Assembly (NCBI RefSeq): GCF_030272615.1
Contig: NC_081409.1
Coordinates: forward strand, 874,936,594 to 874,996,593
Direction of reading: 5' to 3'
Length of the DNA stretch: 60,000 bases
DNA from: Cryptomeria japonica
Taxonomy: Eukaryota; Streptophyta; Pinopsida; Cupressales; Cupressaceae
The translations under genes and the position numbers were made by a program. Below the pieces are notes generated by a model. It was not told the origin of the DNA and ran no database searches. It saw nothing but the letters and a program-made list of their open reading frames with translations. Below, one piece after another: positions 9,243 through 20,732 of this stretch. Every line of letters starts with the position of its first letter. The first letter of the stretch is position 1.

Positions 9243-10423
9243 TGTAGCGTCCTAAAATTGCAACACTTGCAATTTCGATCGCATTTGGGTCTTCACGATG
9301 GCGACGCAACACAGAACCTGAATGGAGACCCCGAAACTTGTTCATGACATCAAAAACTGCATTTTTCAGCACCCTAGCCTGATCCTCCTTGCACTCTGCT
9401 GCCCCTAGAGGTGGGACCATGGCGCCCAGCACCCTGGTCCCTGGCCCTATTTTGGGCCCGGTCTCTTATGGGGCTTTGGGTCTTTAAGTTTGCAAATTGG
9501 AAAATAAGGTTGCTATGTCAGCCCAAGGTCGGAAAAATCAGTCTTTTAACCCTAATTGACAAGTATATAAACTACATTTCCTCTCCCATTTTGGTAGATG
9601 GAAAAGAGGCGGAAGCGATATTCAAACATTCAAGCATTCAAGCATTCCTTCAAGCAATTGAGCATTCTAAGTCTCCATTCAAGGCTAAGTGTTGCATTCA
9701 AGACAAGGATTCAACCATTGAAGAGGAGATCACATACAACATACAACATACAACAACAATTACACCTTCGCATGTAAGAATACAAACATTCTTATAACAA
9801 GGTATTGGTACTTTATTACATTACAATCATTTACATTTACAGCATTTCTCATGTCTTGGTTAATTCCAAAACCGGGGTTTGACCTAAAGGCAAACCCCTA
9901 ATCCCTAACCCCCCAATCGTCCTCTCTTTTCTGTGTGTAGGTTGCAGGTACGTGGCTATAATTGAAGATCTGGAACTCTTGTGCAGAGACGAACAGATCC
10001 CCCTTCGTTTCGCGGATTTTTCGAAGGACCGTGTGCACGCCGGGCGCCATCGTCCCGTCAACTTTCGCTCAAATTTGTAGGACAGCATCGTCTCGACATT
10101 TTACTGCTAATTCCAGGTCCGCAACTTCATCCTATATTCCTATCTCTGTTTATAAGTGAATCTTTCTCACTTTTTATGCATTCCTAGCTTAATCTTTCTA
10201 TCTACATTCTTTACAAAAGAGGGTAGTCTTGCTGTCTTAACCCTTGAAACTCATTTAGAATCCAATCTTGCATTGTGTGGGATTGGATCTTGTGGGTTTC
10301 AACCCCTCTTTTGAATGTAAAGTCTCCCCTAAGTGAAAACCGTCAACCCTAGTGACCCCCTTTCTCTCTCCTTGGAGTGGTGGGGGGAACACTTAGGGTT
10401 CGCTCGCGATTTTCCGCTTTACA
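9243..10423 (+). repeat. 3' LTR of Gag-only gypsy element
   Basis: Starts TGTAGCGTCC, ends TTTACA. Only one dyad unit (9414-9440). TATA at 9564-9571. GTGCAC motif at 10033-10038. Followed by the perfect target duplication CCAGT (10424-10428). Confidence 0.93.
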
Positions 10424-10569
10424 CCAGTAGAACACTGATTCAACCCCCCTCTCAATGTTCCTTGATTCCAATAGGGCGGGGGTGGAAAAAAAGGATTCTA
10501 GGGCAATATGTTTAGAAAATAAGGGGATTCTTTAGTATGCCATGAATGCACGTGATATAACCCAGATTC
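10424..10569 (+). repeat. Right flank of gypsy insertion (copia LTR end), second copy
   Basis: Matches 1976-2121 up to 'cccagattc'. The sequence then departs into DNA seen only once, which marks the right breakpoint of the locus duplication. Confidence 0.8.
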
Positions 10570-12728
10570 ACTAAGTGGAGCTCCCGGGGCTTGAGCTAAT
10601 CATCATGTGTACTTTTGAGTTGTGTCGAAGCTAATGACATTATGTATGATACAAATGAGAGCTTGTCACATTGTGTATATATGATGTATGATTGATCCAA
10701 TTATGATGTGGTGTTTGTATGATATATGATTTTGGGTGTAATTGTATGCAATATCAAATACTATAATGAATGGATTGAATTGAAAGCCTAAGATCCACTA
10801 ATGGCTATGAAACAAAAGCAAGATCAAAATCTCATATTAAAGAAGAGGATGAAATATCTCTATTAAATTGGCACAAAATTTTGAAGCCTCTAAATCCCGA
10901 AAGGGATATCTAAATAGGACAAATATGAATGATCCCTCGGGTTATGGGCTTGAGTCTAAGGATGACCTTGATATTTTTAGGGAGATTACCCTATTTTGTA
11001 TGAGCATCTAAGCTTACAGACATAGGGTTGATGCCATGACTATGGATGGTAGATTACCAACCTAACACTTATGCAGTTGATCATATCAATTCTTGATGTT
11101 TAACGAAAAATTTAAAGTAACTTAAGTGATTATTATAAATAGATGGGATCTCTCGTTCTTAACTATTTAGCCAAAGGACAGCTTCCGATTAGATATATAC
11201 TTACCATGTTGCTATCAAATTATTTTAAAGAGAGAGAGAGAGGAAAGACGTAAATACTAATATATACGTAATCCAATTGCTTCCATCGAAGAAAAATTTA
11301 AAGATCAAACTCCTTATGGCAGCTTCTTCGATCTGACCAACATCACAATTTGAATAATGTGAGAAGAATCTTCTAATCCCAATCACAAACAGTGTGGAAA
11401 GAACTGAGACAACATTGAACTGTAAACGTCATTAGTAACATCATGTTTATAATGGTATAAAAGGAACTTCAATGTGAACACCATGCATTGCTTATTGTTT
11501 GTGTCAATAAATCTTGTGCTATGTTATTATATGATTGATAAATGTGTATACTTTGGACACCTTGCTTGATGAGTGCTTCATTAATATGAATATCATGTGG
11601 GCTGTTTTGTCAGTGCTCAGACAAGCCTCCTGTGGACTATACAATCTGGATTGTATATTTTGTATACTAGTGTTAACATCGAAAAGCTTTTTGATAAGTG
11701 TTAAAAGTTGAGTATATTTCGTGCTTTATTTAAACCTGATAATAATAATTAGGAACCTGATTGTCAACTACAGTGTGTACAATGCATGTTCCATGACAAG
11801 AACCAGAAGACATATCGCTTTTGTCCACTTTTGCAGGAGAAAGAGGAATTACATTATAATTGACGTAAGTGGGTGTATGCCTCATCTTTGCAACAGTTAA
11901 GAGATATGACAGGAACATAGTAAGAGGGATCAGAAGTACCTGACAGCCTTTGTTTATAAACTTGGCTGAATTTTGATGATATTTCGAGACCATTGCGTAT
12001 TCCATATACTACTAAAATATTAAAAAATGTTGCACGCTTTCGTAGCATACTCATATGTATGAGTTCAAGGACTTGTTCTTTACATATACATATAAATATA
12101 TTACATATATTCATATATAATTAGTATATCTATATTCTTAAAAAAATATATGTAAAATAATGTGGAGAGACATCACATAATTGTCTTACATGTTTATTAA
12201 TCGTTAAGAAGGACATGGAGCTGAATAATGCTGCATTCTTTCACTCTCATTAAAAATGTAACAATTTCATATACTTAGAGACAAGTGGCAATGATTCTAT
12301 TTTATTCAGATTAATAAAATAATACTTATAGAGAAACTGAAAAAATGCATGCATTTACCTGTCATCTACACATCAAATTTATTCAAAATCATTTTTTTGT
12401 TTATGGATATTTGTATGTCATTGTAGATGCCTCTCGGCATAATGATATACAACGTATATATGTATAGTAATTAATATGGATATCAAAATTTCACCATCAC
12501 AAACATACATGTATACACATATACAATCATATACACACACAAACAATTATGATTATAAAATATGTATACACATACAAATTTTTATTTAGTTTTCAACTCT
12601 TTTTGAAGGAATTTTTTAATGCAATTACATATTGACAAATAACATTTTTGTGTAAAGTTGGGCTCATTTCCCAATCCATCATTCATTACCAATTATATAC
12701 ACTCCCACACATCACATTCATATTTGTA
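10570..12728. other. Unannotated AT-rich spacer
   Basis: No recognisable protein, LTR or RNA gene. Visible items: a short GA run near 11231-11245, a TATAAAAG at 11456-11463 without a supporting gene, and two overlapping minus-strand frames at 11730-12114 with no family resemblance I can recognise. Probably old decayed repeat. Confidence 0.6.
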
Positions 12729-12733
12729 CTTAT

Positions 12734-13915
12734 TGTAGCGTCCTAAAATTGCGACACTTGCAATTTCGACTGCATTTGGGTCTTCACGGTGGCGACGCAA
12801 CACTGAACCTGAATGGAGACCCCGAAATTTGTTTATGACATCAAAAACTGCATATTTCTGCACCGTGGCCTGATCCTTCCTTGCACCCTGCTGTCCCGGG
12901 AGGTGGGACCATGGCGCCCAGCGCCCTGGTCCCTGGCCCTATTTTGAGCCCGATCTCTTATGGGGCAACGGGTCTTTAAGTTTGCAATTCGGAAAATAAT
13001 CTTTCTAGGTCGGCTCAAGGCCGGAAAAATCAGTCTTTTAACCCTAATGGACAAGTATATAAACTACATTTCCTCTCCCATTTTAAGAAGGAAAAAACAT
13101 ATGTGTACAAGAGGAGGAAGCGCTAGGCAAACATTCAAACATTCAAGCATTCAAGCATTCCTTCAAGCAGTTGATCATTCTAAGTCTCCATTCAAGGCTA
13201 AGTGTTGCATTCAAGACAAGGATTCAACCATTGAAGAGGAGATCACATAAAACATACAACATCATTACACCTTCGCATGTAAGAATACAAACATTCTTAC
13301 AACAAGGTATCAGTACTTGTTTACATTACAAACATTTACATTTACAGCATTCTCATTTCTTGGTTAATTCCAAAACCGGGGTTTGACCTAAAGGCAAACC
13401 CCTAATCCCTAACCTCCCAATCGTCCTCTCTTTTCAGTGTGTAGGTTGCAGGTACGCGGCTGTAATTGAAGATTTGGAATCCTTGTACAGAGACGAATAG
13501 ATCCCCCTTCGTTTCGCGGATTTTACAGAGGACCGTGTGCACGTCGGGCGCCATCGTCCCATCAACTTTCGCTCAAATTTGCAGGACAGCATCGTCTCAA
13601 CATTTTACTACTAATTCCAGGTTCGCAGCTTCATCCCGTATTCTTATCTCTGTTTATAAGCGAATCTTTCTCACTTTACATGCACTCCTAGGTCAATCCT
13701 TCTATCTTACATTCTTTACAAAAGAGGGTAGCCTTGCTGTCTTAACCCTTGAAACTCGTTCAGCATTCAATCTTGCATTGTGTGGGATTGGATCTTATGG
13801 GTTTCAACCCCTCTTTTGAATGTAAAGTCTCTCCTAAGTGAAAACCGTCAATCCTAGTGACCTCCTTTCTCCTTGGAGTGGGGGGAACACCTAGGGTACG
13901 ATTTTCCTTTTTACA
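12734..13915 (+). mobile_element. Solo LTR of Gag-only gypsy family (copy 4, diverged)
   Basis: TGTAGCGTCC start and TTTACA end, bounded by perfect CTTAT duplications (12729-12733, 13916-13920). One 27-nt dyad (12906-12932), TATA at 13056-13063, GTGCAC hairpin motif at 13537-13542. It has its own indels relative to the other three copies (for example an insertion around 13085-13125), so it is an older or separate subfamily member. Confidence 0.93.
13056..13063 (+). promoter_or_regulatory. TATA box of solo LTR copy 4
   Basis: TATATAAA in the same context as the other LTRs of the family. A potential stand-alone promoter reading rightward. Confidence 0.5.
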
Positions 13916-14246
13916 CTTATTTCTCTGCATTTATCATTTTTACTAATTTATTATTCCTTTCACATGCACTCCTAGGTCAATCCTTCTATCTTACATTCTT
14001 TACAAAAGAGGGTAGCCTTGCTGTCTTAACCCTTGAAACTCATTCAGCATTCAATCTTGCATTGTGTGGGATTGGATCTTGTGGGTTTCAACCCCTCTTT
14101 TGAATGTAAAGTCTCTCCTAAGTGAAAACCGTCAATCCTAGTGACCTCCTTTCTCCTTGGAGTGGGGGGAACACCTAGGGTACGATTTTCCTCTTTACAC
14201 TTATTTCTCTGCATTTATCATTTTTACTAATTTATTATTCCTATCA
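13679..14246 (+). repeat. 284-bp tandem duplication spanning LTR end and flank
   Basis: Units 13679-13962 and 13963-14246, each beginning 'catgcactcctaggtcaatc'. Each contains the last 237 bp or so of the solo LTR, the TTTACA end, CTTAT and about 45 bp of flanking DNA. Only a few substitutions separate the units (for example 'actcgttcag' versus 'actcattcag'), so the event is later than the LTR insertion. Confidence 0.92.
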
Positions 14247-14249
14247 CTC

Positions 14250-15529
14250 GACCCATTCCCATACAAGTATTTTCTACTTAAACAATGAAGCCTCTTTCTA
14301 TTGATTTGATCCCATGACATGTGGGTTTACTCCCACACCTTATAGAATTGACCCCTATAATTAAATTGTATCGACTAATCCCTATTGCAATAGCCATTAT
14401 GAGTTGAGTTAGTGCATGTTTCTATAATGTATTGCCATGTCTTTCCATTTAAAATTATTAATATACATTAATTGTCATCCAATTAATACTCCAAAATCCT
14501 AAGCATTGCAAAGGTAGTCATTCTAGGAATTATTCTTCTTGAAATAATAAAAGGAACTTGAACCTAGATTAAATCATCTAATACATTTACATGCTCAAGA
14601 TTACCATATGCGATATTCTTCCCTAACCCAAAATTGATCTAGCAAAGTGCTTGACTTAGGAGAACATGTTTCTTGCAATTAGAAGATCTTTCTATGGTAT
14701 ATTTTAATATCACGTCCTTAAAAATGAAAAAATATAAAAGTGAAGAGTGGCATATTTTCTATTAATATATTGTTACTAATGACTCGTGTGCATTATAGAG
14801 TGATTCACACATAAGTACACTTTTGGGGGGCAAAAGATCAATCCCACATTACATAGATTTAACCTGCATAGAGTTATAGATTTATTTAAATATTAATATA
14901 TATCTATTAATATTTAGTAGAAATTTGCATTCTTCTCATGAGCCTAACCATTTCCCTATCATATGACCATCATCACTTCCTCCCCTTGAGTCTCATTTCC
15001 AAACCTATAGAGCCTTGCAAACAATTTACCCTAGTGGTCCTTAATTTTCTTGTCACTCGTTCTTTGACCATTCTTGGGAACATGACTCATGATGTTCCTC
15101 TTACTCATTTTCTTCATCACTATCACATCTTCAAGCATGAATCCAAGCTTCCTATGACATCTTTTTAAATCCTAGCCTAGTCCTACACTAAGGCCAAATC
15201 ATATTCACCTTAAGAAGTCAATCAACAAAAAATTGGGAAAAACAATGTACTCATTCAAACATGCAATCATCAATCAACCTGAAATGGTGGGAAATAGGGT
15301 CTTAGCCTATGGACATAAACTAATACCTTAATTACCAAATCACCATCAAACATTGATGAAATAACCAACAAGTCCAACTTGAGTCTCAAAGGAGAGTTGG
15401 ATGTTGTGTATGATTACTTCCTCTTTTAATTTGATTTTATTTGATGTGAAATATGTGAAATATAGGTAAAATGGTAGGAAATTGGTCCAATATTCATCAT
15501 AAATAGATAGATATAAAACTATAATTAAA
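14250..15529. other. Unannotated AT-rich spacer
   Basis: No gene or repeat recognised. The right end (to 15534) was contiguous with 28949 onward before the 13-kb gypsy insertion, because CATAA is duplicated at both edges. Confidence 0.6.
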
Positions 15530-15534
15530 CATAA

Positions 15535-16307
15535 TGTAGACACCTAAAATTGTCATGTCTAATTAAATAAATATCTATATTTAATTATCTAAGCCTAATT
15601 CTTCTATTAATTAAATAAATCTTTATTTATTTAATTAATTCATTTATCTTCTTATAGCCTTATTTTTCATTTAAATAAATACATTTATTTATTTAAATTA
15701 TCCTTCTCCTAAATTAAATAAATACCATATTTATTTAATTGATCCCACTTCTATTAATTAAATAAATCTTTATTTATTTAATTAATTCATTAGCCTTTTC
15801 TACCCATGACACATGTCATTCATCTCTTAATTCATACACTACCTACCCCCTTTCATTATTTTATTATTTCCTCTACCTACCCTTTAATCATAGCTGACCT
15901 CTTTTTACACCTCTCAATCTTATCCCTCCATTTCATATAGTGTCTTCTATATAAGGAGATGCTTCCTTCATTATCAAACCCTAACTACCCGACTACTTGA
16001 CTACACTACGCTTTTCATATACGATCCTACTTGCAACCACATTTCGTTCTTTGTTGAGCTCTTGTGCACACATAAAATCTGAGAGCAAATATATCAAGCA
16101 AGATCAATGGAGATAGGAAGAATGGAGATTCAAACCCTATTGGACATGTGATGGTATAATCTTTGTGCTTTCATTTGATTTGCATTGTCTTAGGTAATCT
16201 TCATATGTTATGGTGGATCTTTTTTGTTGTTAGGCTAGGGTTTTTGTGGTTGAATCCATTTAGTCTTCCAACATTGTTATTGTTGTTATCCATTTTCACC
16301 GTATACA
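15535..16307 (+). repeat. 5' LTR of large gypsy element
   Basis: TGTAGACACC...GTATACA. U3 has five consecutive AT-only hairpins at 15560-15787, for example ATTAATTAAATAAAT/ATTTATTTAATTAAT. TATA box 15948-15955. Matches 27674-28943 apart from the insertion there. Confidence 0.93.
15948..15955 (+). promoter_or_regulatory. TATA box of 5' LTR
   Basis: TATATAAG in 'gtcttctatataaggaga'. The CTTCT just upstream is the site at which a solo LTR inserted in the 3' copy of this LTR. Confidence 0.65.
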
Positions 16308-16310
16308 TTT

Positions 16311-16328
16311 TGGCATGCCCGGTGGGAC
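16311..16328 (+). other. Primer-binding site of large gypsy element
   Basis: TGGCATGCCCGGTGGGAC starts three bases after the LTR end. Position and TGG start fit a tRNA primer site; the tRNA is not identified here. Confidence 0.65.
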
Positions 16329-16418
16329 TCTTGTCCCTTTTGCATTTAACCTCCTTGTTGCAGATTTGGTGTTTTGAAGTTGCAGATCTGACATTTCCGA
16401 CAACATTTCCATATTTTT

Positions 16419-16677
16419 GCGTCTGCATACTTTCAGATCACGTTTTTTATTTTCTGTTGTGTCTGCGACATCTGGGATCGCGTCTGCACCCTCGACAGTT
16501 TCATTTTTTTTACAGATTCCAAAAATCGCGTCTATGTTTCCTAATCGCGTCTGTGGGATTGTTAGGCGCGTCTGTGTTCACAAGGCGTGTCTACATTCCG
16601 AAACCACGTCTGTGTGACTTTCAGGCGCATCTGCGTCCAAAAGTCGCGTTTATGTTTATGGTAACCACATCTGTGTA
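16419..16677 (+). repeat. GCGTCTGTG motif array, leader cluster 1
   Basis: About ten degenerate copies of a 'cGCGTCTGTGttc'-like motif at roughly 18-22 bp spacing (for example near 16419, 16483, 16525, 16543, 16563, 16602). All are in the sense orientation inside the non-coding leader. Confidence 0.75.
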
Positions 16678-18574
16678 CACTTATTTTGCATTTTGGATTT
16701 TTATTAATTCAAGTTTTTAGTCATTCGGTTTTTCAGATCTGGTTTATTTTGAGCTAACATCTTCAGATCTAGCTAACGAAATTGGTGCAGCTTGTCTTGA
16801 AAGCAAAATCGTTTTGTTAAAGGCCCCTATTTCACAAAGTCTTTTGGATCTAAAATTTACCTAACTCGTGTGCTTGCAGGAAGGGGTGATCATTTGAAAC
16901 AATCCAAACTACTAATAACTCTTTGTTGCAGGTCCTTGGCAAGGGTTTTGGATTTTTATTGTGTGCCTTGTTTTTCATAGACTAGCAAACACTTCAATTG
17001 GTGCACTAAAATTGAATCATTGTCTTTTGTGTCTTGAGCAATAGGCTTTTTTTTGTTTAAATCTTTAGAGGGCCTGTCTTCTCGTGTGGTCATTAGGACT
17101 ACTAGTGAGAAGAGAACGACCCAAGTGGTAGCAAAAGAAAAGCCATCTTCTTCCAAACCACTATAAATAATTGTATTCATGGTGAAAACTATGAATAACG
17201 TGTGTTGATTAGTTCATACCAACACTATGTCTCTGCATAAACCCGTTTGATCAAATTTATTTGATCAGTTGTAGGGCGTAACCCCTACCGGTTGGGAGCC
17301 TTCTGTATTTACAGAGCTGAAAGTGCCGCATGTATGGCCACACGAGCGGATGCACTTACTAGTACCTTTTTGTTTTAGAAACCCAAATCCTTCTAGTTGT
17401 TGTGGCAGGACGTCGGACCTCTGGTAGCGGCCCACATACATACGATTCTTAGTAGAGATACAAAGTTTGCCACGAGGAGTTTTCATGGGGGCTGATGCTT
17501 GGCTGACCCAAGAAGTGAGTGTCGAGGGTGGAGCCAATGAGGTCAAGCATCTAAGTATCTTCTCTGAATAGCGTAGCCTCGGGGGTAAAACCCCATGTGG
17601 AATCAACAACTATTGTCTTGGCTAGCCATAAGAATTGTGCTTGACTTATTTTAAACATTCAAAACATTCAAGACCAAATAGCAAAACATTGTGTCTTTTG
17701 TGTCTTCAAGTGTATGCAAAACAATTTTACATCGAACAACACACTTTCTTTGAGTCATATTTTTGAGTCTAGACACTTGCAAACATTGAGTCCTCATCAA
17801 CACTGTATCCTCTTGTCATGAAAAAATAGTCAAACATTCAGATTTAGTCACAACAAAGCAACTTCACAGATTGAAAAAAATTGCACAAATTTTGCAAAAA
17901 CACATCTGTGTTTGACATAATAGTGTCTGTGTCATATAACCGCGTCTGTGAAGGGTAGAAACATGTCTGTGTTCTCAGAATCAACATTGCATTAACAAAA
18001 TCTCAAAAGTCGTGTTTGTGTTGAACAGAACCACGTCTGCATCAGGAAATCACGTCTGTGAAGTATACAGGCGCGTCTGTGTTCAATATTGAAAAACTTT
18101 TACATTCCAGCAAACAAACACAGTCGGTTTCAGACTTATTGAGCTTAATAGGTTATCTCTTCAAGTTTTCACCTAGCATTCAACCTATCTTTGGGTCTCA
18201 CAAAGTCCATCATTGCTTTACACCTTACATTACATTCACATTTTTCTAAACTTGAGTCAAAAGGTCACTTGTTTGTCCTCATCTTGCTTTGTCAACACAC
18301 TACATACAACAACATTTTGCTAAGTGGTCCCTCATCAAGGTCCATCACCTTTGGGTCTCATTTGGTCTTACTTAGAGTCAAGGTCAACTTACCTCATCAA
18401 GAGAAACTATCCTCTCTTTGGAAGCCTCACCTACTCTACTACATACATACATAGTCTTACATTTTGGACATTGCAAGTATACCTCAGATTCATTTACATT
18501 CCATCCAACTCTTGGTCTTCCATACTCTTTCCATTTTTCATCTAGTCTCACACATCTTGGTCAATACCTAGTTC
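16678..18574 (+). other. Leader of large gypsy element
   Basis: Long untranslated leader with no convincing ORF. It contains a 'ggttgggagcc' segment near 17290 of the kind seen in Tat-type leaders, and a second GCGTCTGTG cluster at 17901-18083. CT-rich sequence precedes the Gag start. Confidence 0.65.
17901..18083 (+). repeat. GCGTCTGTG motif array, leader cluster 2
   Basis: About eight further copies (near 17903, 17921, 17941, 17963, 18010, 18033, 18052, 18073) in sense orientation, with spacing like cluster 1. Confidence 0.75.
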
Positions 18575-20732
18575 ATGGTTGAAACCCATTCCCAAAAATC
18601 TAGGAGAGAAGCTAAAGAGGCTCAAGAGTTCACAAATATGAGTTCCTATGAGTATGACAATGATATCTTTTTCAATTTTGATCATACTACATTACCTGAC
18701 ATGGATGCCTATAGAAACATTCCAAATGTTAAGAACATGGACACTACAAACAACAATGATACACACAATGACAATATGGACAACTTTTTTGTACATTCAG
18801 CAGAAGTGGAAGACACCATTATGAATCCTCATTTTATTCGATTGGTGGAGGAAATAATGAGGAGGGATAGACAATACTTCCTACAAGTGATGACACAAAG
18901 TGGAGCTAAGATACCTCATGATTTTGACATTTCTCAAATAATGAAAAATCGACCTTTGCAACAAACTCACTCCAACATGGATCAAAGGAGGCCTAATAGT
19001 GGAGGCAATAGAGGACCACATATGGTGCTTGAATCACCATCATCTTTGTTTCAAAAACCAGAGGTCCCATACACACATGGCCAAGCATATGATACTCACC
19101 TTCGCAGACCATTATGGAAGTCTTATGCAGAAAAATATGCTCAATCACATACCAATGCTAAGGATCAACCACCAAAGCAATTGGATATTCAAAGGCATGC
19201 TCAAAATTTGGACACAAGGGAACCCCGTGTCAAATTTGGGGGCAACACATTAGAACATGGCATGCCTATAGAGTATGGTATACATGGACAAAGTAGATAT
19301 TTCGTTCTTCAACATGAATCTATACCAAGTGGTCCATATACATAGCATCATTATAGACCTCCTCCATATGAACATGTGTATGATCAATATCATCCATATA
19401 TGCAACATGCTCCTCCAATTGGTGCCTCAAGCATGGGGTATGGTCCAAGAAGTTGATCTCCACCTAAGAGCAATTTGGAGCAACAAATCGGGGACTTACA
19501 AAAGAAAATGGAGGGCATAAATACACCAAAGCCAATACACAATGAGAGCCATATGTCCTTATCCATTTGACAAAAGAATTCCAATGCCTCCATTTCCTAC
19601 ACACTTTGTGATGCCTAAGTTTGATAAGTATAGAGGAAAAGGAGATCCTAAGGCACACATAAGATAGTTTTTCACAGCTTGCATTGAGGTAGCCGCAGAA
19701 GAGACATATCTGATGAGATTATTCCCACAGAGCCTAGGAAATCAAGCTATGGAATGGTTCTCCCAGCTTCCACCTAGAATTAAGTCATGGGGTGATTTAG
19801 CAGAGGCATTTATCCAACATTTCTCATACAAAATAGAGACAAACATATTAGTCACTACCTTGTGCAACACCAAGAAAAATGAGGGAGAGTCTTTTGCATC
19901 ATTTTTACAAAGATGGAGAAATCTAGCCAGCAGAAGCTCTTGTGAAATTCCACAAAAACAAATGGTAGAGATGTTCACCCAAAATGTTAACAAAGACATT
20001 GGCTATGATCTAAGGAAAGCTTGTTTTTCCACCTTCAAGGACATCATTGAAAAAGGCTTAGCAATAGAGAAGGTCCTAATTGAACAAGGAGTCATTAAGA
20101 TATTCAAGGAAAACAAAGATGACTTTAAAGAAAAAGATAAGCCAAGATTTTGGAATAAAAACAAGAACACAGTCAATGATGGTGTTGTTGATGCCAATAC
20201 AGTGCAACCCAAATTCATTTTTTGGGGATCAATTTCTACAAACAATCAAGTGAACACTCAAACAACTTCTAGATCACGAAGGAAGTATACTCCATTGGGA
20301 GAACCACTTGAGTCAGTCTTCAAGAACCTAGTGGCAAACAAAGTAATCACAATTCCAAATTTTCCTCCATATGAGCCAAAGGTCAAACCAAATTGGTGGA
20401 ATGATGATGAATATTATGAATTTCATAAGAGCAAGGGTCATAAGATAGAAAATTGTCATCAACTGAAGAACATCATACAAGATCTCATTGATACAGGTGA
20501 CATTGAGATTGAAGGACACTCATCCAATCAAGAACATGAGATGTTTAAGGAACCATTCCCAGAGAATGACAAGGGAAAAGTTGTAGCCACAGATGACCAG
20601 ACCAACTATACTAGAGCATCTTATAACTATGATTCACTATCAATCACATCTCAATGGATAATTATGTCTCTACCATTATCATCAAGGACAAAACCCCTGA
20701 GAATTCTACCCAAAGACCCAAGATTGTTCTAA
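18575..20732 (+). pseudogene. gag: Gag of large Tat-like gypsy element (broken)
   Basis: ATG at 18575 opens a 256-codon frame to 19345: Asn/Asp/His-rich, 'RLVEEIMRRDRQYFLQ'. A TAG ends it, and the reading moves to another frame by about 19560. That second frame carries the Gag domain core ('MPKFDKYRGKGDPKAHI' near 19611-19662; 'LGNQAMEWFSQLPPR' and 'LAEAFIQHF' near 19733-19825). A knuckle-like motif at about 20405-20455 reads YYEFHKSKGHKIENC, where the usual first Cys is Tyr. The frame shifts again near 20655 toward the protease. A TAG lies near 19665 inside the Gag core. Once one Gag-protease frame, now inactive. Confidence 0.8.

Larger units (their letters stand above)
2656..10423 (+). mobile_element. 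Complete non-autonomous Ty3/gypsy element, Gag-protease only (TR-GAG type)
   Basis: Order: 5' LTR 2656-3875, primer-binding site about 3879-3897, long leader, Gag-protease ORF 5055-8033 with an in-frame tail to 8498, 3' non-coding region, polypurine tract 9228-9242, 3' LTR 9243-10423. The target duplication CCAGT is perfect on both sides (2651-2655, 10424-10428). There is no reverse transcriptase, RNase H or integrase sequence in the 5.4-kb interior. That is the architecture of terminal-repeat Gag elements, which depend on pol proteins from relatives. The Gag motif 'CxxHxxxxHxxxxC' points to the Tat-like branch. Confidence 0.93.

Noticed and set aside
11456-11463. TATAAAAG as the promoter of a host gene
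   Set aside because: No downstream ORF with coding character, and isolated TATA-like strings are expected in DNA this AT-rich.
11730-12114. Two overlapping minus-strand frames (91 and 86 codons) as a possible small gene
   Set aside because: No recognisable domain. The frames overlap each other, and no promoter or splice structure supports either.
15560-15787. AT hairpins as bacterial-type terminators
   Set aside because: Eukaryotic LTR context. The hairpins are AT-only with no GC stem plus T-tract arrangement, and they recur in both LTRs.
16163-16720. 185-codon plus-strand frame at the start of the large gypsy element
   Set aside because: It begins inside the LTR, runs through the PBS and the GCGTCTGTG array, and has low-complexity hydrophobic content. 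Read as leader, not a gene.
16419-18083. Regularly spaced GCGTCTGTG copies as a CRISPR array
   Set aside because: Repeats are short and degenerate, the setting is a plant retrotransposon, and there are no cas genes.
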